The notes: a model not told the origin generated them from the letters alone. 64,000 bases of DNA from Microbacterium sufflavum (GCF_023091155.1 NZ_JAHWXK010000001.1:1612001-1676000); one strand, 5' to 3'. Counted from the stretch's first letter, positions 24,026-32,781 are shown. Translations and numbers: made by a program.

Positions 24026-25639
24026 TCAGCCGGCGTAGCTCCAGACCCGCACGTAGTCGACCTGGAAGTCGAGGTTCTGGGTCGCCGCCTTGTCGGCCGG
24101 GTTGGGGAGGCCCCAGTAGGTCGTCGACGGACCCACGTGGAGGTTCAACCGCATGTGCAGCGGTGAGCCGAAGTAGTTCGGGTTCCACAGGTTCGGGTGG
24201 GTCGCGGGGGTCGCGCGCAGCAGCTGCTTCCCGTCGACGATCACGGCCGCGTACGTCGGCGTGAACTCGAACGCGTACGTGTGGAAGTCCTTCCACACCG
24301 GTGTCGCGGCGCCGTAGTCGGCGTGATGCCAGATGTAGCGCTGGTTGGCCGAGGGCGTCGAGGTGTGCGTGTGGACCGTCGTCGTGGCGGTGTCGATCCG
24401 CTGGTCGCGGACCGCGGCGTCGTCGTAGCCCCACGCCTCCATGATGTCGATCTCTCCGGACTGGTTGTTGCGCAGCCAGAAGGCGGCCAGCGAACCGAAC
24501 GTGTTCGGGCCGCTCGGCGTCTTGGCGCGGATCTCCCACCGACCGTACTGCTGGCTCATGCTGACGTCATCCGACTGGAGGCGGCGCTGGTCCAGGTATC
24601 CGGTGTTGTGCCAGAGCTCGCGGGGGCCGCTCTGCGTGGAGGGGCGGATCGCGGGGGTGGTCCGCCAATCGGCGCGGATGTGGAGGACGCCGCTCCCGTC
24701 CACCGACACCTGGTCGCGGGAGGGGACGGCCGCGTCGAAGAGGAGGCCGAGGTCGTCCTGGCCGCGGACGTTCCACTTCGCGGGGTCGACCGCGGGGCTG
24801 CCGGAGGAGTCGCGGTAGGTGAACTCGTCACGCCAGGTGGGGGCGCCCCAGCCCGGGACACTGCCGTCCGATGCGGGAGGCGTCGTCGGCTTCTGCGGCT
24901 GCGCCGGCGGGGTGGTCGGCTTCGGCGTCGGGCTCGGTGTTGTCGTGGGCTTCGGCGTGGGAGTCGGCGTCGGAGTCGGCGTGGGCTTCGGCGGCGGTGT
25001 CACGGCCGGCTTGTCCTCGCGCACGAGGTGGGCGTCGAAGCTGATGTTGTGGGTCTCTCGCCAGTTGGAGAGCACCTGCACGGCGATGGTGTTGGTGCCG
25101 GTGCGGAACAGTCGGCTCGGGATGGAGAACGAGACCGGGTTCTTGCGGGCGGCGGTGGACGACGGAGCGGCGGTCGCGTAGCTCTTGTCGGTGATGCGCC
25201 CGGTGGGGGCGTTCTTGCGGCCGATCTCGACGCCGTTGATCCAGATGACGATGCCGTCGTCGGCCCACGTGTTCACCCACGCCCATTCCGGCATATCGGA
25301 AGTGAGCGTGAAGGTCTTGGTGGCGTACGTGGCGATCGGCTGCTGACCCGACGTGCGGGGGATGAGCGTGCCGATGGTGCCGACACCGGTGCCGGCACCG
25401 AGCGGTGCCGTGCCCGTCTTCCAGGTGTTGGCGGCCGTCTGCCACCCGGCAGGCGGAGGTGTCGCGGCCCGGTAGTAGGACCACCCCGCGGAGCCGCGGG
25501 GGATCACCGAGGTGATCGTGGTGTCAGCGGCCACGGCGGGCCCGCTGGCGACGACGGATGCCCCGACGACCGCGAGCGCGGCGACGAAGGCGAAGAGGAT
25601 GCGATGGATGGGGGTTCGGGTGTGTGTCTTCAGTTTCAT
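24026..25639 (-). CDS. Secreted GH16-family glycanase with N-terminal beta-sandwich-like module
   Basis: 537 aa. Sec signal peptide (about 1-35) ending AVA. The module at about 40-190 matches the repeated C-terminal module of the giant proteins (GWSYYRAATPPPAGW, WINGVEIGRKNAP, ATAAPSS). A Pro/Thr linker (about 195-255) leads to a GH16 catalytic domain with the hallmark GEIDIMEAWG near residue 398, where two Glu act as nucleophile and acid/base. GH16 enzymes cleave beta-1,3/1,4 glucans or related glycans. Inside an EPS locus it may trim or release the polymer (inference). No SD precedes the ATG. The leader contains a nested inverted repeat, and TATAGT (25763..25758) is a good -10 overlapping the preceding stop codon. 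Confidence 0.88.
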   Translation of the reverse strand: MKLKTHTRTPIHRILFAFVAALAVVGASVVASGPAVAADTTITSVIPRGSAGWSYYRAATPPPAGWQTAANTWKTGTAPLGAGTGVGTIGTLIPRTSGQQPIATYATKTFTLTSDMPEWAWVNTWADDGIVIWINGVEIGRKNAPTGRITDKSYATAAPSSTAARKNPVSFSIPSRLFRTGTNTIAVQVLSNWRETHNISFDAHLVREDKPAVTPPPKPTPTPTPTPTPKPTTTPSPTPKPTTPPAQPQKPTTPPASDGSVPGWGAPTWRDEFTYRDSSGSPAVDPAKWNVRGQDDLGLLFDAAVPSRDQVSVDGSGVLHIRADWRTTPAIRPSTQSGPRELWHNTGYLDQRRLQSDDVSMSQQYGRWEIRAKTPSGPNTFGSLAAFWLRNNQSGEIDIMEAWGYDDAAVRDQRIDTATTTVHTHTSTPSANQRYIWHHADYGAATPVWKDFHTYAFEFTPTYAAVIVDGKQLLRATPATHPNLWNPNYFGSPLHMRLNLHVGPSTTYWGLPNPADKAATQNLDFQVDYVRVWSYAG

Positions 25640-25640
25640 C

Positions 25641-25763
25641 TCGAGGGGGAGCGAAACGGTGCTGTGCAAACCGGTCGCTCGCACAGCACCGTCCGGGTTG
25701 CGGATGCGGGCCGAGCATTCCCCCTCGATGCATCCTGTGGACGGGTGTTGTCCGCCTACTATA
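25641..25763 (-). promoter_or_regulatory. GH16 promoter and nested inverted-repeat leader
   Basis: TATAGT (25763..25758) gives a start near 25751 and a leader of about 110 nt. Outer arms tcgaggggga (25641-25650) and tccccctcga (25719-25728) are perfect 10-bp complements. They enclose a perfect 12-bp stem, acggtgctgtgc (25656-25667) with 25681-25692. On the transcript the outer 5' arm is GAGGGGGA, an SD-like sequence directly before an out-of-frame ATG at 25718. The outer 3' arm abuts the GH16 ATG at 25639. The out-of-frame ATG could open a 64-codon upstream ORF overlapping the GH16 start. Confidence 0.6.
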
Positions 25764-26655
25764 CGGCGTCGCTCCCCCAAAGCTCCCTGACAATTCCCGT
25801 GGTGCTCTCGATCGACGACCGCGACGACGCGCCGAACACGATCGACTCGACGTTCGCGTGGTCGTGGATCCACTCCAGGGCGCGCCGCGGCGGGATGGCC
25901 CCGGACGCGAACACCGACATGGCCACGGGGCGGAACGGGCGCTCACGCAGAGCCTGCTCGTACGCCTCGATGCCGCCGGACATCCGGAAGCCGATCTCGT
26001 TGATGTTCGCGCACACGATCGGGTTCTTCACTCCGACGCGGTCGAGCGTGTCGAGCAGCATCGGCAGGTTCATCGTGATGAAGCCGGGCTCCGCGTTGTA
26101 GCGCTCGCGCACGTGACGATCGAAGATCGCGAAGGCCTCGTCGAAGCCGAGTCCCAGCATCAGGTCGACCACGACGTTCTGGAGGAAGACCACCGGGGTG
26201 TTGAGGCCCTGGAACATCTTCATCTCCGCGTCGACGAGCAGCGTGATGATGCCCTCGATGTCCTTCTTCATGAACGACTTGCCGCCGCGCACCGCCGCGT
26301 TGAGCAGACCCTCCTCCGGGAGGAACTGCTTCAGCGCGCCGAGCATGCCGTTGTCGGTCACCGCGTTGGCGTACTTGTGCGCGTAGGGCATGCACGGGTA
26401 GAAGCGGTAGTCGGCGTACCGCTGCGGGTTCGCGCGCATGTGATCGCAGACCTCGGCGATGCGCTCGTGCGTGGTGCACATGAGGGTGCGGATGCCGTTG
26501 TCGAGGGCGATGTCGACCACGTCGATGATCGCCTGGGTGTCCTGGAAGCGGATGGCCTGCGCCCGCGCCTTCTCCTCGGACATGTGGTTGATGCCGAAGA
26601 ACTGGTTGTCGCCCAGCAGCAGCCGATCCATGGTCGTCGTCGTCATCTCGCTCAT
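25759..26655 (-). CDS. TIM-barrel-like protein of unknown function, partner of Gfo/Idh oxidoreductase
   Basis: 298 aa, ATG at 26655 overlapping the upstream oxidoreductase stop by ATGA. It begins with an unusual conserved-looking motif (LLLGDNQFFGINHMSEEKA), followed by alternating beta/alpha segments (IIDVVDIALDNGIRTLMCTTHERI, PIVCANINEIGFRMSGG, PVAMSVFASGAIPP, VESIVFGASSRSSI) that look like a TIM barrel and weakly like aldo/keto-reductase folds. No catalytic tetrad of an aldo/keto reductase is clear. The tight overlap suggests a joint step in making or altering an EPS sugar. Its TAG stop lies inside the GH16 -10 box. I cannot name a reaction. Confidence 0.7.
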   Translation of the reverse strand: MSEMTTTTMDRLLLGDNQFFGINHMSEEKARAQAIRFQDTQAIIDVVDIALDNGIRTLMCTTHERIAEVCDHMRANPQRYADYRFYPCMPYAHKYANAVTDNGMLGALKQFLPEEGLLNAAVRGGKSFMKKDIEGIITLLVDAEMKMFQGLNTPVVFLQNVVVDLMLGLGFDEAFAIFDRHVRERYNAEPGFITMNLPMLLDTLDRVGVKNPIVCANINEIGFRMSGGIEAYEQALRERPFRPVAMSVFASGAIPPRRALEWIHDHANVESIVFGASSRSSIESTTGIVRELWGSDAV

Positions 26656-27779
26656 GCCTTCCTCCCGCGTCCGAACAGTCCGCGTTTCGCCGCGGGTGCC
26701 GCGGCGACCACGGCAGGTGCCGGTGCGGACTCCGCAGCGGCAGCGGAATCCTGCAGGATCCACTCGATGACGCGGTCCGTCTCGGCCGCTCCGGCGAAGC
26801 CGTTCTCCCGCGCCTCCGTCTCGCCCGCCGCGATGGCGTCGACGAACGATGCCAGCTGCGCGCTGTACTCCTCGCCCCGGAGGTAGAAGGCGACCTGCTC
26901 GGTGAGGTCGGTCGTGTAGGAGATGTTCCACCCCGCACGATAGCCCGCCGGGATCGTCGCCCCCTCGCGGAGGTAGACGCGCAACTCCTGGCGGTCGGCG
27001 ATGATGCGGCCCTGCGAGCCGGAGATCGTGACCGAGGTCGACATCTTCCGGAAGGACTCGTCGGACCAGTTGACCGAGAGCTGAACGCTCAGGCCGTCGG
27101 GGTAGTCGAGCGTGGAGTAGACCTCGTCGTCGATGTCGGCGGAGAAGATGCTGTTCAGCACCGATCCGCGGACGCGCTCCGGCGTGCCCAGGTACCAGTT
27201 GACGAGGTTGAGCGGGTGTGCCGCGTAGTCGTAGACGCATCCGCCTCCCGTCGACCGCTTGGTGCGCCAGGTCGAGCCCTTCGGCTTGAGCACGACGGGC
27301 CCGTAGGCCTCGGCCAGGACGTGCGTCACACGACCGAGCGCTCCGGCGTCGAGCAGGCGCTTGACCTCCTGGAACGTCGCGATGAAGCGGTTGTGGAAGC
27401 CCACCTGTGCGATGAGCCCCCGCTCGGCGGCCAGCGCGGCGAGCTCGAGCGATTCGGCCGCGCTCAGCGTGAGCGGCTTCTCGCAGAAGACGTGCACACC
27501 GCGCTCGAGCGCGCTGCGGACGAGTGCAGCGTGCGAGGCGTTCGGCGTGGCGATGATCACCGCCTCCGGTGCCGCGTCGTCGAGCATCTTGTCGAGCGTC
27601 GAGTACGTCGGCGCCCCCGTGTACTTGTTCAGCACGTCGAGCAGGTAGTCCGTGGCGTCGACGACGCCCACCAGCTCCACGTTGTGCAGAGCCCGGACGA
27701 TGGACAGATGGGAGAGCCCCATCTTCCCCACGCCGACGACTCCGACCCGAACACGTCGTGTGTCAGTGTTTTCTGGCAC
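26652..27779 (-). CDS. Gfo/Idh/MocA family sugar oxidoreductase
   Basis: 375 aa, GTG start at 27779. An N-terminal Rossmann fold (VGVVGVGKMGLSHLSIVRAL, residues about 11-30) leads to the family motif CEKPLTLSAAE (about residue 99) and GGGCVYDYAAHPLNLVNWYLG with the catalytic-region His. A long Ala/Pro-rich tail ends RGLFGRGRKA. The family oxidises or epimerises sugars or inositols, often UDP-sugars in polysaccharide loci; the substrate here is unknown. It overlaps the TIM-barrel gene by ATGA. The upstream region has one CTGGGGA element about 10 nt before the start, and TAGTAT (27853..27848) is a possible -10 opposite the plus-strand TATACT. Confidence 0.88.
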   Translation of the reverse strand: MPENTDTRRVRVGVVGVGKMGLSHLSIVRALHNVELVGVVDATDYLLDVLNKYTGAPTYSTLDKMLDDAAPEAVIIATPNASHAALVRSALERGVHVFCEKPLTLSAAESLELAALAAERGLIAQVGFHNRFIATFQEVKRLLDAGALGRVTHVLAEAYGPVVLKPKGSTWRTKRSTGGGCVYDYAAHPLNLVNWYLGTPERVRGSVLNSIFSADIDDEVYSTLDYPDGLSVQLSVNWSDESFRKMSTSVTISGSQGRIIADRQELRVYLREGATIPAGYRAGWNISYTTDLTEQVAFYLRGEEYSAQLASFVDAIAAGETEARENGFAGAAETDRVIEWILQDSAAAAESAPAPAVVAAAPAAKRGLFGRGRKA

Positions 27780-27846
27780 GACGAAATCCCCTTCCCCAGT
27801 TGGTTTCCCCTTCAGAAGCGCCTCTCCCCGTAGAGACGCCAGCCGC

Positions 27847-27950
27847 TATACTAACCCGAAGTCCGCGCTGATGGCAGTGCGAACTTCGCGCCGGGATGGG
27901 GCCCGGTGCATCTCAGGGGATTCCGACGCACGCCGACGGCGTGGGTCGGA
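27847..27950 (+). promoter_or_regulatory. Promoter (TATACT) and long hairpin leader of the GT2 gene
   Basis: TATACT (27847-27852) is a near-consensus -10 with a start near 27859 and a leader of about 115 nt. The leader contains a 13-position stem with one G.G mismatch: outer TCCGAC (27922-27927) with GTCGGA (27945-27950), inner CACGCC (27929-27934) with GGCGTG (27938-27943), loop GAC. It ends 23 nt before the ATG, just upstream of the SD AAGGGGAG. The complement of this box (TAGTAT) could serve the divergent Gfo/Idh gene. Confidence 0.5.
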
Positions 27951-27973
27951 CGCGTCACACAAGGGGAGTGACC

Positions 27974-28885
27974 ATGCAGTTGGATGTTTCTGTCGTCCTG
28001 CCGACACACAACCGACCGGAGCTGATGAAGCTCGGCGTCGAGAGCGTGCTCGCGCAGAAGACCTCGGCCACGGGAGAGGTCGTCATCGTGTTCGACGCCT
28101 GCCCGATCGAGGTGCCGGACGTCGAGGTGCCGGAGGGGTGGACGGTGCGCGGCATCTCGAACACCCGCACCCGCGGACTCGCCGGCGCGCGCAACTCGGG
28201 GATCCTGGCCGCGGAGGGGCGGCTGGTGGCCTTCCTCGACGACGACGACGAGTGGCTGCCCGGCAAGCTCGCCGCGCAGCTGCGCCGCTTCGAGGAGAAG
28301 CCGGAGGCGATCATCGTCGGCACCGCCATGGTCGTCGACGACGGCACCAACCGCATCGTCCGCCGTGTGCCATCCGATGACCTCACTCACGAGGACTTCC
28401 TGCGCAACCGCAACCCCGGCCTGCACTCGTCGAGCCTGATGTTCCGGCGCGAGGTGCTCCTGGGCGAGCTCGGACTGATCGACGAGGAGCTTCCGCGCAG
28501 CTACGGCGAGGACTACGACATCCTGTTGCGCGGTTCCTCCCTCGGGCTCGTGACCGTGGTGAACGAGCCGCTGGTGCGCGTGCTGTGGACGGGGCAGTCG
28601 TACTACTTCGGGAAGTGGGCCGCGTACGCCGAGGCCCTGCAGTACCTGCTGCGCAAGCACCCCGACTTCGCGACCATCCCCGCGGCCCTCGGTCGCATCG
28701 AGGCCCAGGTCGCGTTCTCCCTGGCCTCGGCCGGGCAGGGCAAGGAGGCCCGCTCGTGGGCCTGGCGCGCGCTCCGCCACAACCCGAAGCAGGTCAAGGC
28801 GGCGCTCGCGATCGCCATCTCGTGGAAGCTCGTGACCCCGCAGGCGATCACGAAGGTCGTCCAGAAGCTCGGCCGGGGGATCTGA
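27974..28885 (+). CDS. GT2-family glycosyltransferase
   Basis: 303 aa, ATG 27974 with AAGGGGAGTG upstream. GT-A fold motifs: SVVLPTHNRPELMKLGVESVLAQ at the N-terminus, RTRGLAGARNSGILAAEGRLVAFLDDDDEWLP (donor-binding and DxD-like metal site, about residues 65-98), and PRSYGEDYDILLR as the catalytic-region acidic motif. The last 80 residues are helical and basic, perhaps membrane-associated. It transfers one sugar in repeat-unit assembly, probably at the inner membrane face. It is first of a plus-strand run with the Alg14/Alg13-like pair, 4 bp downstream. Confidence 0.9.
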   Translation: MQLDVSVVLPTHNRPELMKLGVESVLAQKTSATGEVVIVFDACPIEVPDVEVPEGWTVRGISNTRTRGLAGARNSGILAAEGRLVAFLDDDDEWLPGKLAAQLRRFEEKPEAIIVGTAMVVDDGTNRIVRRVPSDDLTHEDFLRNRNPGLHSSSLMFRREVLLGELGLIDEELPRSYGEDYDILLRGSSLGLVTVVNEPLVRVLWTGQSYYFGKWAAYAEALQYLLRKHPDFATIPAALGRIEAQVAFSLASAGQGKEARSWAWRALRHNPKQVKAALAIAISWKLVTPQAITKVVQKLGRGI

Positions 28886-28889
28886 CGCC

Positions 28890-29339
28890 ATGAAGATCCT
28901 CATCGCCTGTTCCTCCGGCGGGCATCTCACCCAGGCTCTGGCGCTGCGGGACTGGTGGGGCGAGCACGAGCGGTGCTGGGCCACGTTCCCGGTGGAGGAT
29001 GCGCGCTCGCGCCTCGCCGACGAGAAGGTGTACGAGATCCACTACCCGACCGTGCGGAACGTGCCGAATCTGCTGCGCAACTTCGGTCTCGCCCGACGCG
29101 TGCTGGCCGAGGAGCGGCCCGACATCGTGTTCTCGACCGGCGCGGCCATCGCCCTGCCGTTCTTCACCCAGGCGCGGTTCTTCGGGGCGCGGACGGTGTA
29201 CCTGGAGCCCGTCGATCGCATCACCTCACCCGGCCTCAGCGGGCGACTCGTCTACCCGTTCGCGGACGAGTTCCTCGTGCAGTGGGAGCGGATGCGCCGG
29301 TTCTACCCCGGGTCGCGCAACGTGGGGGTCGTGCTGTGA
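28890..29339 (+). CDS. Alg14/PssD-type glycosyltransferase subunit (membrane anchor, acceptor side)
   Basis: 149 aa. It starts MKILIACSSGGHLTQALAL, the GGHL motif of Alg14/EpsF/PssD proteins, and contains PDIVFSTGAAIALPFF and VYLEPVDRITSPGLSGRLVYPFADEFLVQW. In this family the protein anchors and completes a separate catalytic partner (Alg13/PssE) as a heterodimeric GT-B glycosyltransferase. The GTGA overlap with the next gene, which encodes exactly that partner, supports the call. Confidence 0.9.
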   Translation: MKILIACSSGGHLTQALALRDWWGEHERCWATFPVEDARSRLADEKVYEIHYPTVRNVPNLLRNFGLARRVLAEERPDIVFSTGAAIALPFFTQARFFGARTVYLEPVDRITSPGLSGRLVYPFADEFLVQWERMRRFYPGSRNVGVVL

Positions 29340-29902
29340 GCGCGCCGCTGGTCGTCGTCTCCGCCGGCACGTACCACCTGCCCTTCGACCGGCTCTCGCA
29401 GTGGGTGGAGGAGTGGCTGCACCGGAACCCCGGCGTGCGCCTCGTGATGCAGCACGGCCCGTCCGCTCCGGTCGACGGCGCCGAGAACGTCGAGATCCTG
29501 CCCTACACCGAACTCCTGACGCTGTGCCGGGAGGCCGACGCGGTCGTGCTCCAGGGCGGCGCCGGCGGCGTGATGGACATGCGTGCCCTCGGCATCGTGC
29601 CGATCGTCGTGCCGCGCGTGCCCGGAGACGGCGAGGTGGTCGACGATCACCAGCTCGTGTTCAGCGCGGAGATGGCCGAGCTCGGGATCATCCGGCGCGC
29701 CCTGTCCTCCGCTGAACTCGCCGCCCAGCTCGACCGCGCGCTCTCCGGCGGCGCGGAAGCCCCCGGGACGATCGCCACGCCGGGGGCGGACACCGTGCGC
29801 GCCCTGCTCGAGCAGCCGGTCCGCCGCGCGCCGTGGTTCGCCTTCGTCCCGCGCCTGTTCCGCAGCGGGGCTGCGATCATCGCGACCAAGCTGCGGCGCT
29901 GA
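29336..29902 (+). CDS. Alg13/PssE-type glycosyltransferase subunit (donor side)
   Basis: 188 aa from GTG 29336, which overlaps the TGA of the partner gene (GTGA). The segment VVVSAGTYHLPFDRLSQWVEEW and the donor-site motif DAVVLQGGAGGVMDMRALGIVPIVVPRVPGDGEVVDDHQLVFS match the Alg13/MurG C-terminal half that binds the UDP-sugar. A C-terminal amphipathic tail (FVPRLFRSGAAIIATKLRR) may touch the membrane. With the preceding protein it forms a split GT-B enzyme that probably adds the second sugar of the EPS unit. It converges with the flippase gene across 21 bp. Confidence 0.88.
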   Translation: MSAPLVVVSAGTYHLPFDRLSQWVEEWLHRNPGVRLVMQHGPSAPVDGAENVEILPYTELLTLCREADAVVLQGGAGGVMDMRALGIVPIVVPRVPGDGEVVDDHQLVFSAEMAELGIIRRALSSAELAAQLDRALSGGAEAPGTIATPGADTVRALLEQPVRRAPWFAFVPRLFRSGAAIIATKLRR

Positions 29903-29923
29903 CGCTCGGGCGCCGGACTCCCG

Positions 29924-31435
29924 TCAGGCCCAGCGGCCGAGGAACGGGATCCGGCGCCACAGCGTCTCGATGTGCAGGGCGTGCCGGAACAGCCACAGCA
30001 CGGCGGCGTACACCGCGCACAGCACGACACCGGCCACCAGCAGCACGAGCAGACTCGACCCCGCGAACCACGTGAACAGGAGTCCGCCCCCGCCGAAGAT
30101 CAAGACGGGCGGCAGCATCGGCACGAGCAGCTTCGAGGGCTGCAGGTCCACATGCATCAGGCGGTGCACCTGCACGGCGGCGATGAGGTTGTCGGCCAGC
30201 ATCACGATGACCCAGGTGATCGCGGCACCCCAGACCCCCAGGAGCGGCACGAGGGCGAGGTTGCCTCCGATGCTCACAGCCAGCGCGATCGCCTTGTTGT
30301 ACATCTGCCACGTGCTCTTCCCGCCCTGCAGGAGGATGCTCTGCAGCATGCCGCACGCGGTCTGGAACATCATCGCCAGAGCCAGCAGCACCATGGGACC
30401 CCAGCCGGAGCGGAACTCCGAGCCGAAGATACCGAGGACCGCGGGACCCATCGAGATGAGCAGCATGTAGAACGGCCAGTTCATCAGGATCATCGCCCGC
30501 ACGACCTTGGTGTGCAGCCGTGTGGACTCGGCGTAGTTCTCGCGGGCAAGGAGAGCGGAGATCGTCGGGGACACCGCCACGCGCATCGCCTTGTCGACCA
30601 CGCCGCCCGCGCGCACGGCACGGGTGATGACCGCGTACACGCCCGCGGCGGAGGGCGAGGCGAGGGCGGCGATGATGAGCACGTCCGACCACTCGAGCGC
30701 GGTCTCCAGGCCAGAGCTCACCGTGCGCGGGGCGTTGAACCGCCAGAACTCGCCCATCGTGGGTCGCGTGCCCGGCGTGCTCTCCCGGCGACGGCGGAAG
30801 TCGCGCACGAACGGCGCCGCGATCACCACGAGCGTCACGACCAGCCAGAACGGCTGCGGCAGCAGCCACGCCTCGAACGCTCCCCACGCGCCGACCCCGG
30901 CGACCGAGACCGCGAGCAGCACGGTCAGCAGCCGGCTGGCCGGGAGCAGGATGCTCTGCAGCAGCGTGAAGGCAGTGACGCCCCGAAGCATGCGCGCCGC
31001 GATCTGCAGGACGCCGATCAGAGCGCCCACCACGACATACGGCACCATCGCACGCATCAGATCGGCCATCGCCGCTGCGTCGCGCGGCGCGGCCAGCCAC
31101 TCTCCGAGCGCATCCGCCAGCAGCCAGATCGCGAGCGATACGAGACCGGAAACCACCGCGACCGGGCCGACCGCGAACATCACGATGCGCCACTCCGCCC
31201 CGGCGCGGTGGAAGGCGCGCTGCTCGGCGATGAAGCGGACGATGCCGCTGTTGGTCCCGAGCCGGAGCACCTGGGTGAGGATCGTGAAGATCCCCATGGC
31301 CTGGAAGAACAGACCGGTCCCGTCGGCACCGAGGGTGTTACCGACGATCGCGGTGAGCAGCAGGGCGGCGAGGGCGGCGAAAGCGGAGCCGAACAGGCTG
31401 ATCAGACCACTCTTCGCCAGCCCCTCACTCTTCAT
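29924..31435 (-). CDS. Wzx-type polysaccharide flippase (MOP superfamily)
   Basis: 503 aa with 12-14 predicted transmembrane helices, from SGLISLFGSAFAALAALLLTAIVGNTLG at the N-terminus to a Trp/Leu-rich C-terminal helix pair. MOP flippases move lipid-linked repeat units from the inner to the outer face of the membrane. ATG 31435 lies inside the upstream polymerase gene (11-bp overlap), so the two are translationally coupled in the order polymerase then flippase. It is the last gene of a minus-strand operon that runs at least from the giant fibrinogen-like gene at 37178. Confidence 0.88.
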   Translation of the reverse strand: MKSEGLAKSGLISLFGSAFAALAALLLTAIVGNTLGADGTGLFFQAMGIFTILTQVLRLGTNSGIVRFIAEQRAFHRAGAEWRIVMFAVGPVAVVSGLVSLAIWLLADALGEWLAAPRDAAAMADLMRAMVPYVVVGALIGVLQIAARMLRGVTAFTLLQSILLPASRLLTVLLAVSVAGVGAWGAFEAWLLPQPFWLVVTLVVIAAPFVRDFRRRRESTPGTRPTMGEFWRFNAPRTVSSGLETALEWSDVLIIAALASPSAAGVYAVITRAVRAGGVVDKAMRVAVSPTISALLARENYAESTRLHTKVVRAMILMNWPFYMLLISMGPAVLGIFGSEFRSGWGPMVLLALAMMFQTACGMLQSILLQGGKSTWQMYNKAIALAVSIGGNLALVPLLGVWGAAITWVIVMLADNLIAAVQVHRLMHVDLQPSKLLVPMLPPVLIFGGGGLLFTWFAGSSLLVLLVAGVVLCAVYAAVLWLFRHALHIETLWRRIPFLGRWA

Positions 31436-32765
31436 TCGCCGCCTTCGCGAACGGCGTCGGCTGTGGTGTCCAGTACGAGGACTTGCCGAGATACTTCTCC
31501 CGCAGCAGCACCGCGAGGGCGATGCCGACGAACACCAGCTGCCTGTCCAGGCCGTAGAAGATCGACAGACCGACCGCCACGACCACACTGGCGTGGATCC
31601 ACACCGCCGACAGGTTCGGCGCGTCGAACGTGCGCACCGCGCCCATCACGATCATCCCGAGGAACAGGACGAGGCCGACCAGCCCGAAGCAGAACATGGC
31701 GTTCCAGATCGCGCCCTGCGTGCCGACGTAGATCTCGCTCCAGGTGCTCGGTCGTGGAGCCCCCCACCCGATGACCGGCGATTGCAGCGTCCGCTCCCAG
31801 GTCTCGGCGTAGAGATTGCCGCGCCCCTCGGTCGTGTCGACCGTCTCCTGGCGGGCCACGATGCCGTCGAGGAACCCGGAGAGGAAGAGGATGACGGCCG
31901 CGGCGATACCCAGCACCGTGACCCAGAAGAAGGCGAGGAAGCGTCCGCGGATCAGCAGGCAGAACAGGACGTAGACGATCGCGCCCGCGATGCCGAGGAA
32001 CAGGCCGCGGTTCGTGGTCGCGATCGCCGGCGGGATCGCCGCGACGAGGGCGATCACCAGGAACCACATGGCGCGCGCCGTGCGGTGGCCGATCGCCGTG
32101 CCGATCGCGATGGGGGTGAGCACCGCCATCGCCGCTCCCCAGCCGTTCGTGTACGAGAACGGTGCCGACGGGCGGACGAACGGCTCGGCAGCTCCCCACG
32201 GCGTCTGGATCTCGGCGAGGGTCGGGAACACGAGCTCCGACACGTAGTCGTTGCTCGAGATCGCGTCCGGCAGCAGCCGACCGATCGTCATGGTCAGCTG
32301 CACCTCGGGGAACAGCATCCCCAGGTAGCCACCCACGATGACGAACAGCCAGATGAAGGTCAGCCCGTTGAAGATGCGCTTGGGCGTGAGCGAGCTGCGC
32401 GCGTTGACGATGTAGACCATGATGATCGCCAGCGCGAGGAACTGGCTGATGCGTACGCCGAGGCCGACGCCGCGACCGAGCTGATCGATCATGAGCGCCG
32501 AGGGGATCATCCACAGCACGAACCCGATCCACGGCAGGATGCCGGGGACGATGAGGATGCGCCGCCGCATGATCAGCAGCGCCACCATGGGCACCGCCAT
32601 GATCACCGACGCGAAGGGCAGCATCCCGAGGAGCCAGAACAGCGGGTAGCCCCACAGCACGGTCAGCACCGGCCAGGCGGGCAGCGATCTCGGCTCGACC
32701 TCCAGGCTGGGGTCTTGACCGGTCGCTGCGATCAGCGAACGGCTCGGTGAAGAGATGAGTGCCAT
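31425..32765 (-). CDS. O-antigen polymerase/ligase-like membrane protein (Wzy type)
   Basis: 446 aa with about 10-12 hydrophobic helices and a longer extracytoplasmic loop (about residues 160-205, containing SSNDYVSELVFPTLAEIQTPWG) before TNGWGAAMAVLTPIAIG. The ending includes QSPVIGWGAPRPSTWSEIYVGTQGAIWNAMFCFG, where the GWGAP and periplasmic Arg/His residues fit Wzy/WaaL proteins. It would polymerise undecaprenyl-linked units outside the membrane. It is followed with an 11-bp overlap by the flippase gene and preceded by the CDP-alcohol phosphotransferase gene, 16 bp away. Confidence 0.85.
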   Translation of the reverse strand: MALISSPSRSLIAATGQDPSLEVEPRSLPAWPVLTVLWGYPLFWLLGMLPFASVIMAVPMVALLIMRRRILIVPGILPWIGFVLWMIPSALMIDQLGRGVGLGVRISQFLALAIIMVYIVNARSSLTPKRIFNGLTFIWLFVIVGGYLGMLFPEVQLTMTIGRLLPDAISSNDYVSELVFPTLAEIQTPWGAAEPFVRPSAPFSYTNGWGAAMAVLTPIAIGTAIGHRTARAMWFLVIALVAAIPPAIATTNRGLFLGIAGAIVYVLFCLLIRGRFLAFFWVTVLGIAAAVILFLSGFLDGIVARQETVDTTEGRGNLYAETWERTLQSPVIGWGAPRPSTWSEIYVGTQGAIWNAMFCFGLVGLVLFLGMIVMGAVRTFDAPNLSAVWIHASVVVAVGLSIFYGLDRQLVFVGIALAVLLREKYLGKSSYWTPQPTPFAKAANEE

Positions 32766-32781
32766 GCGGATGCGTCCAGGT

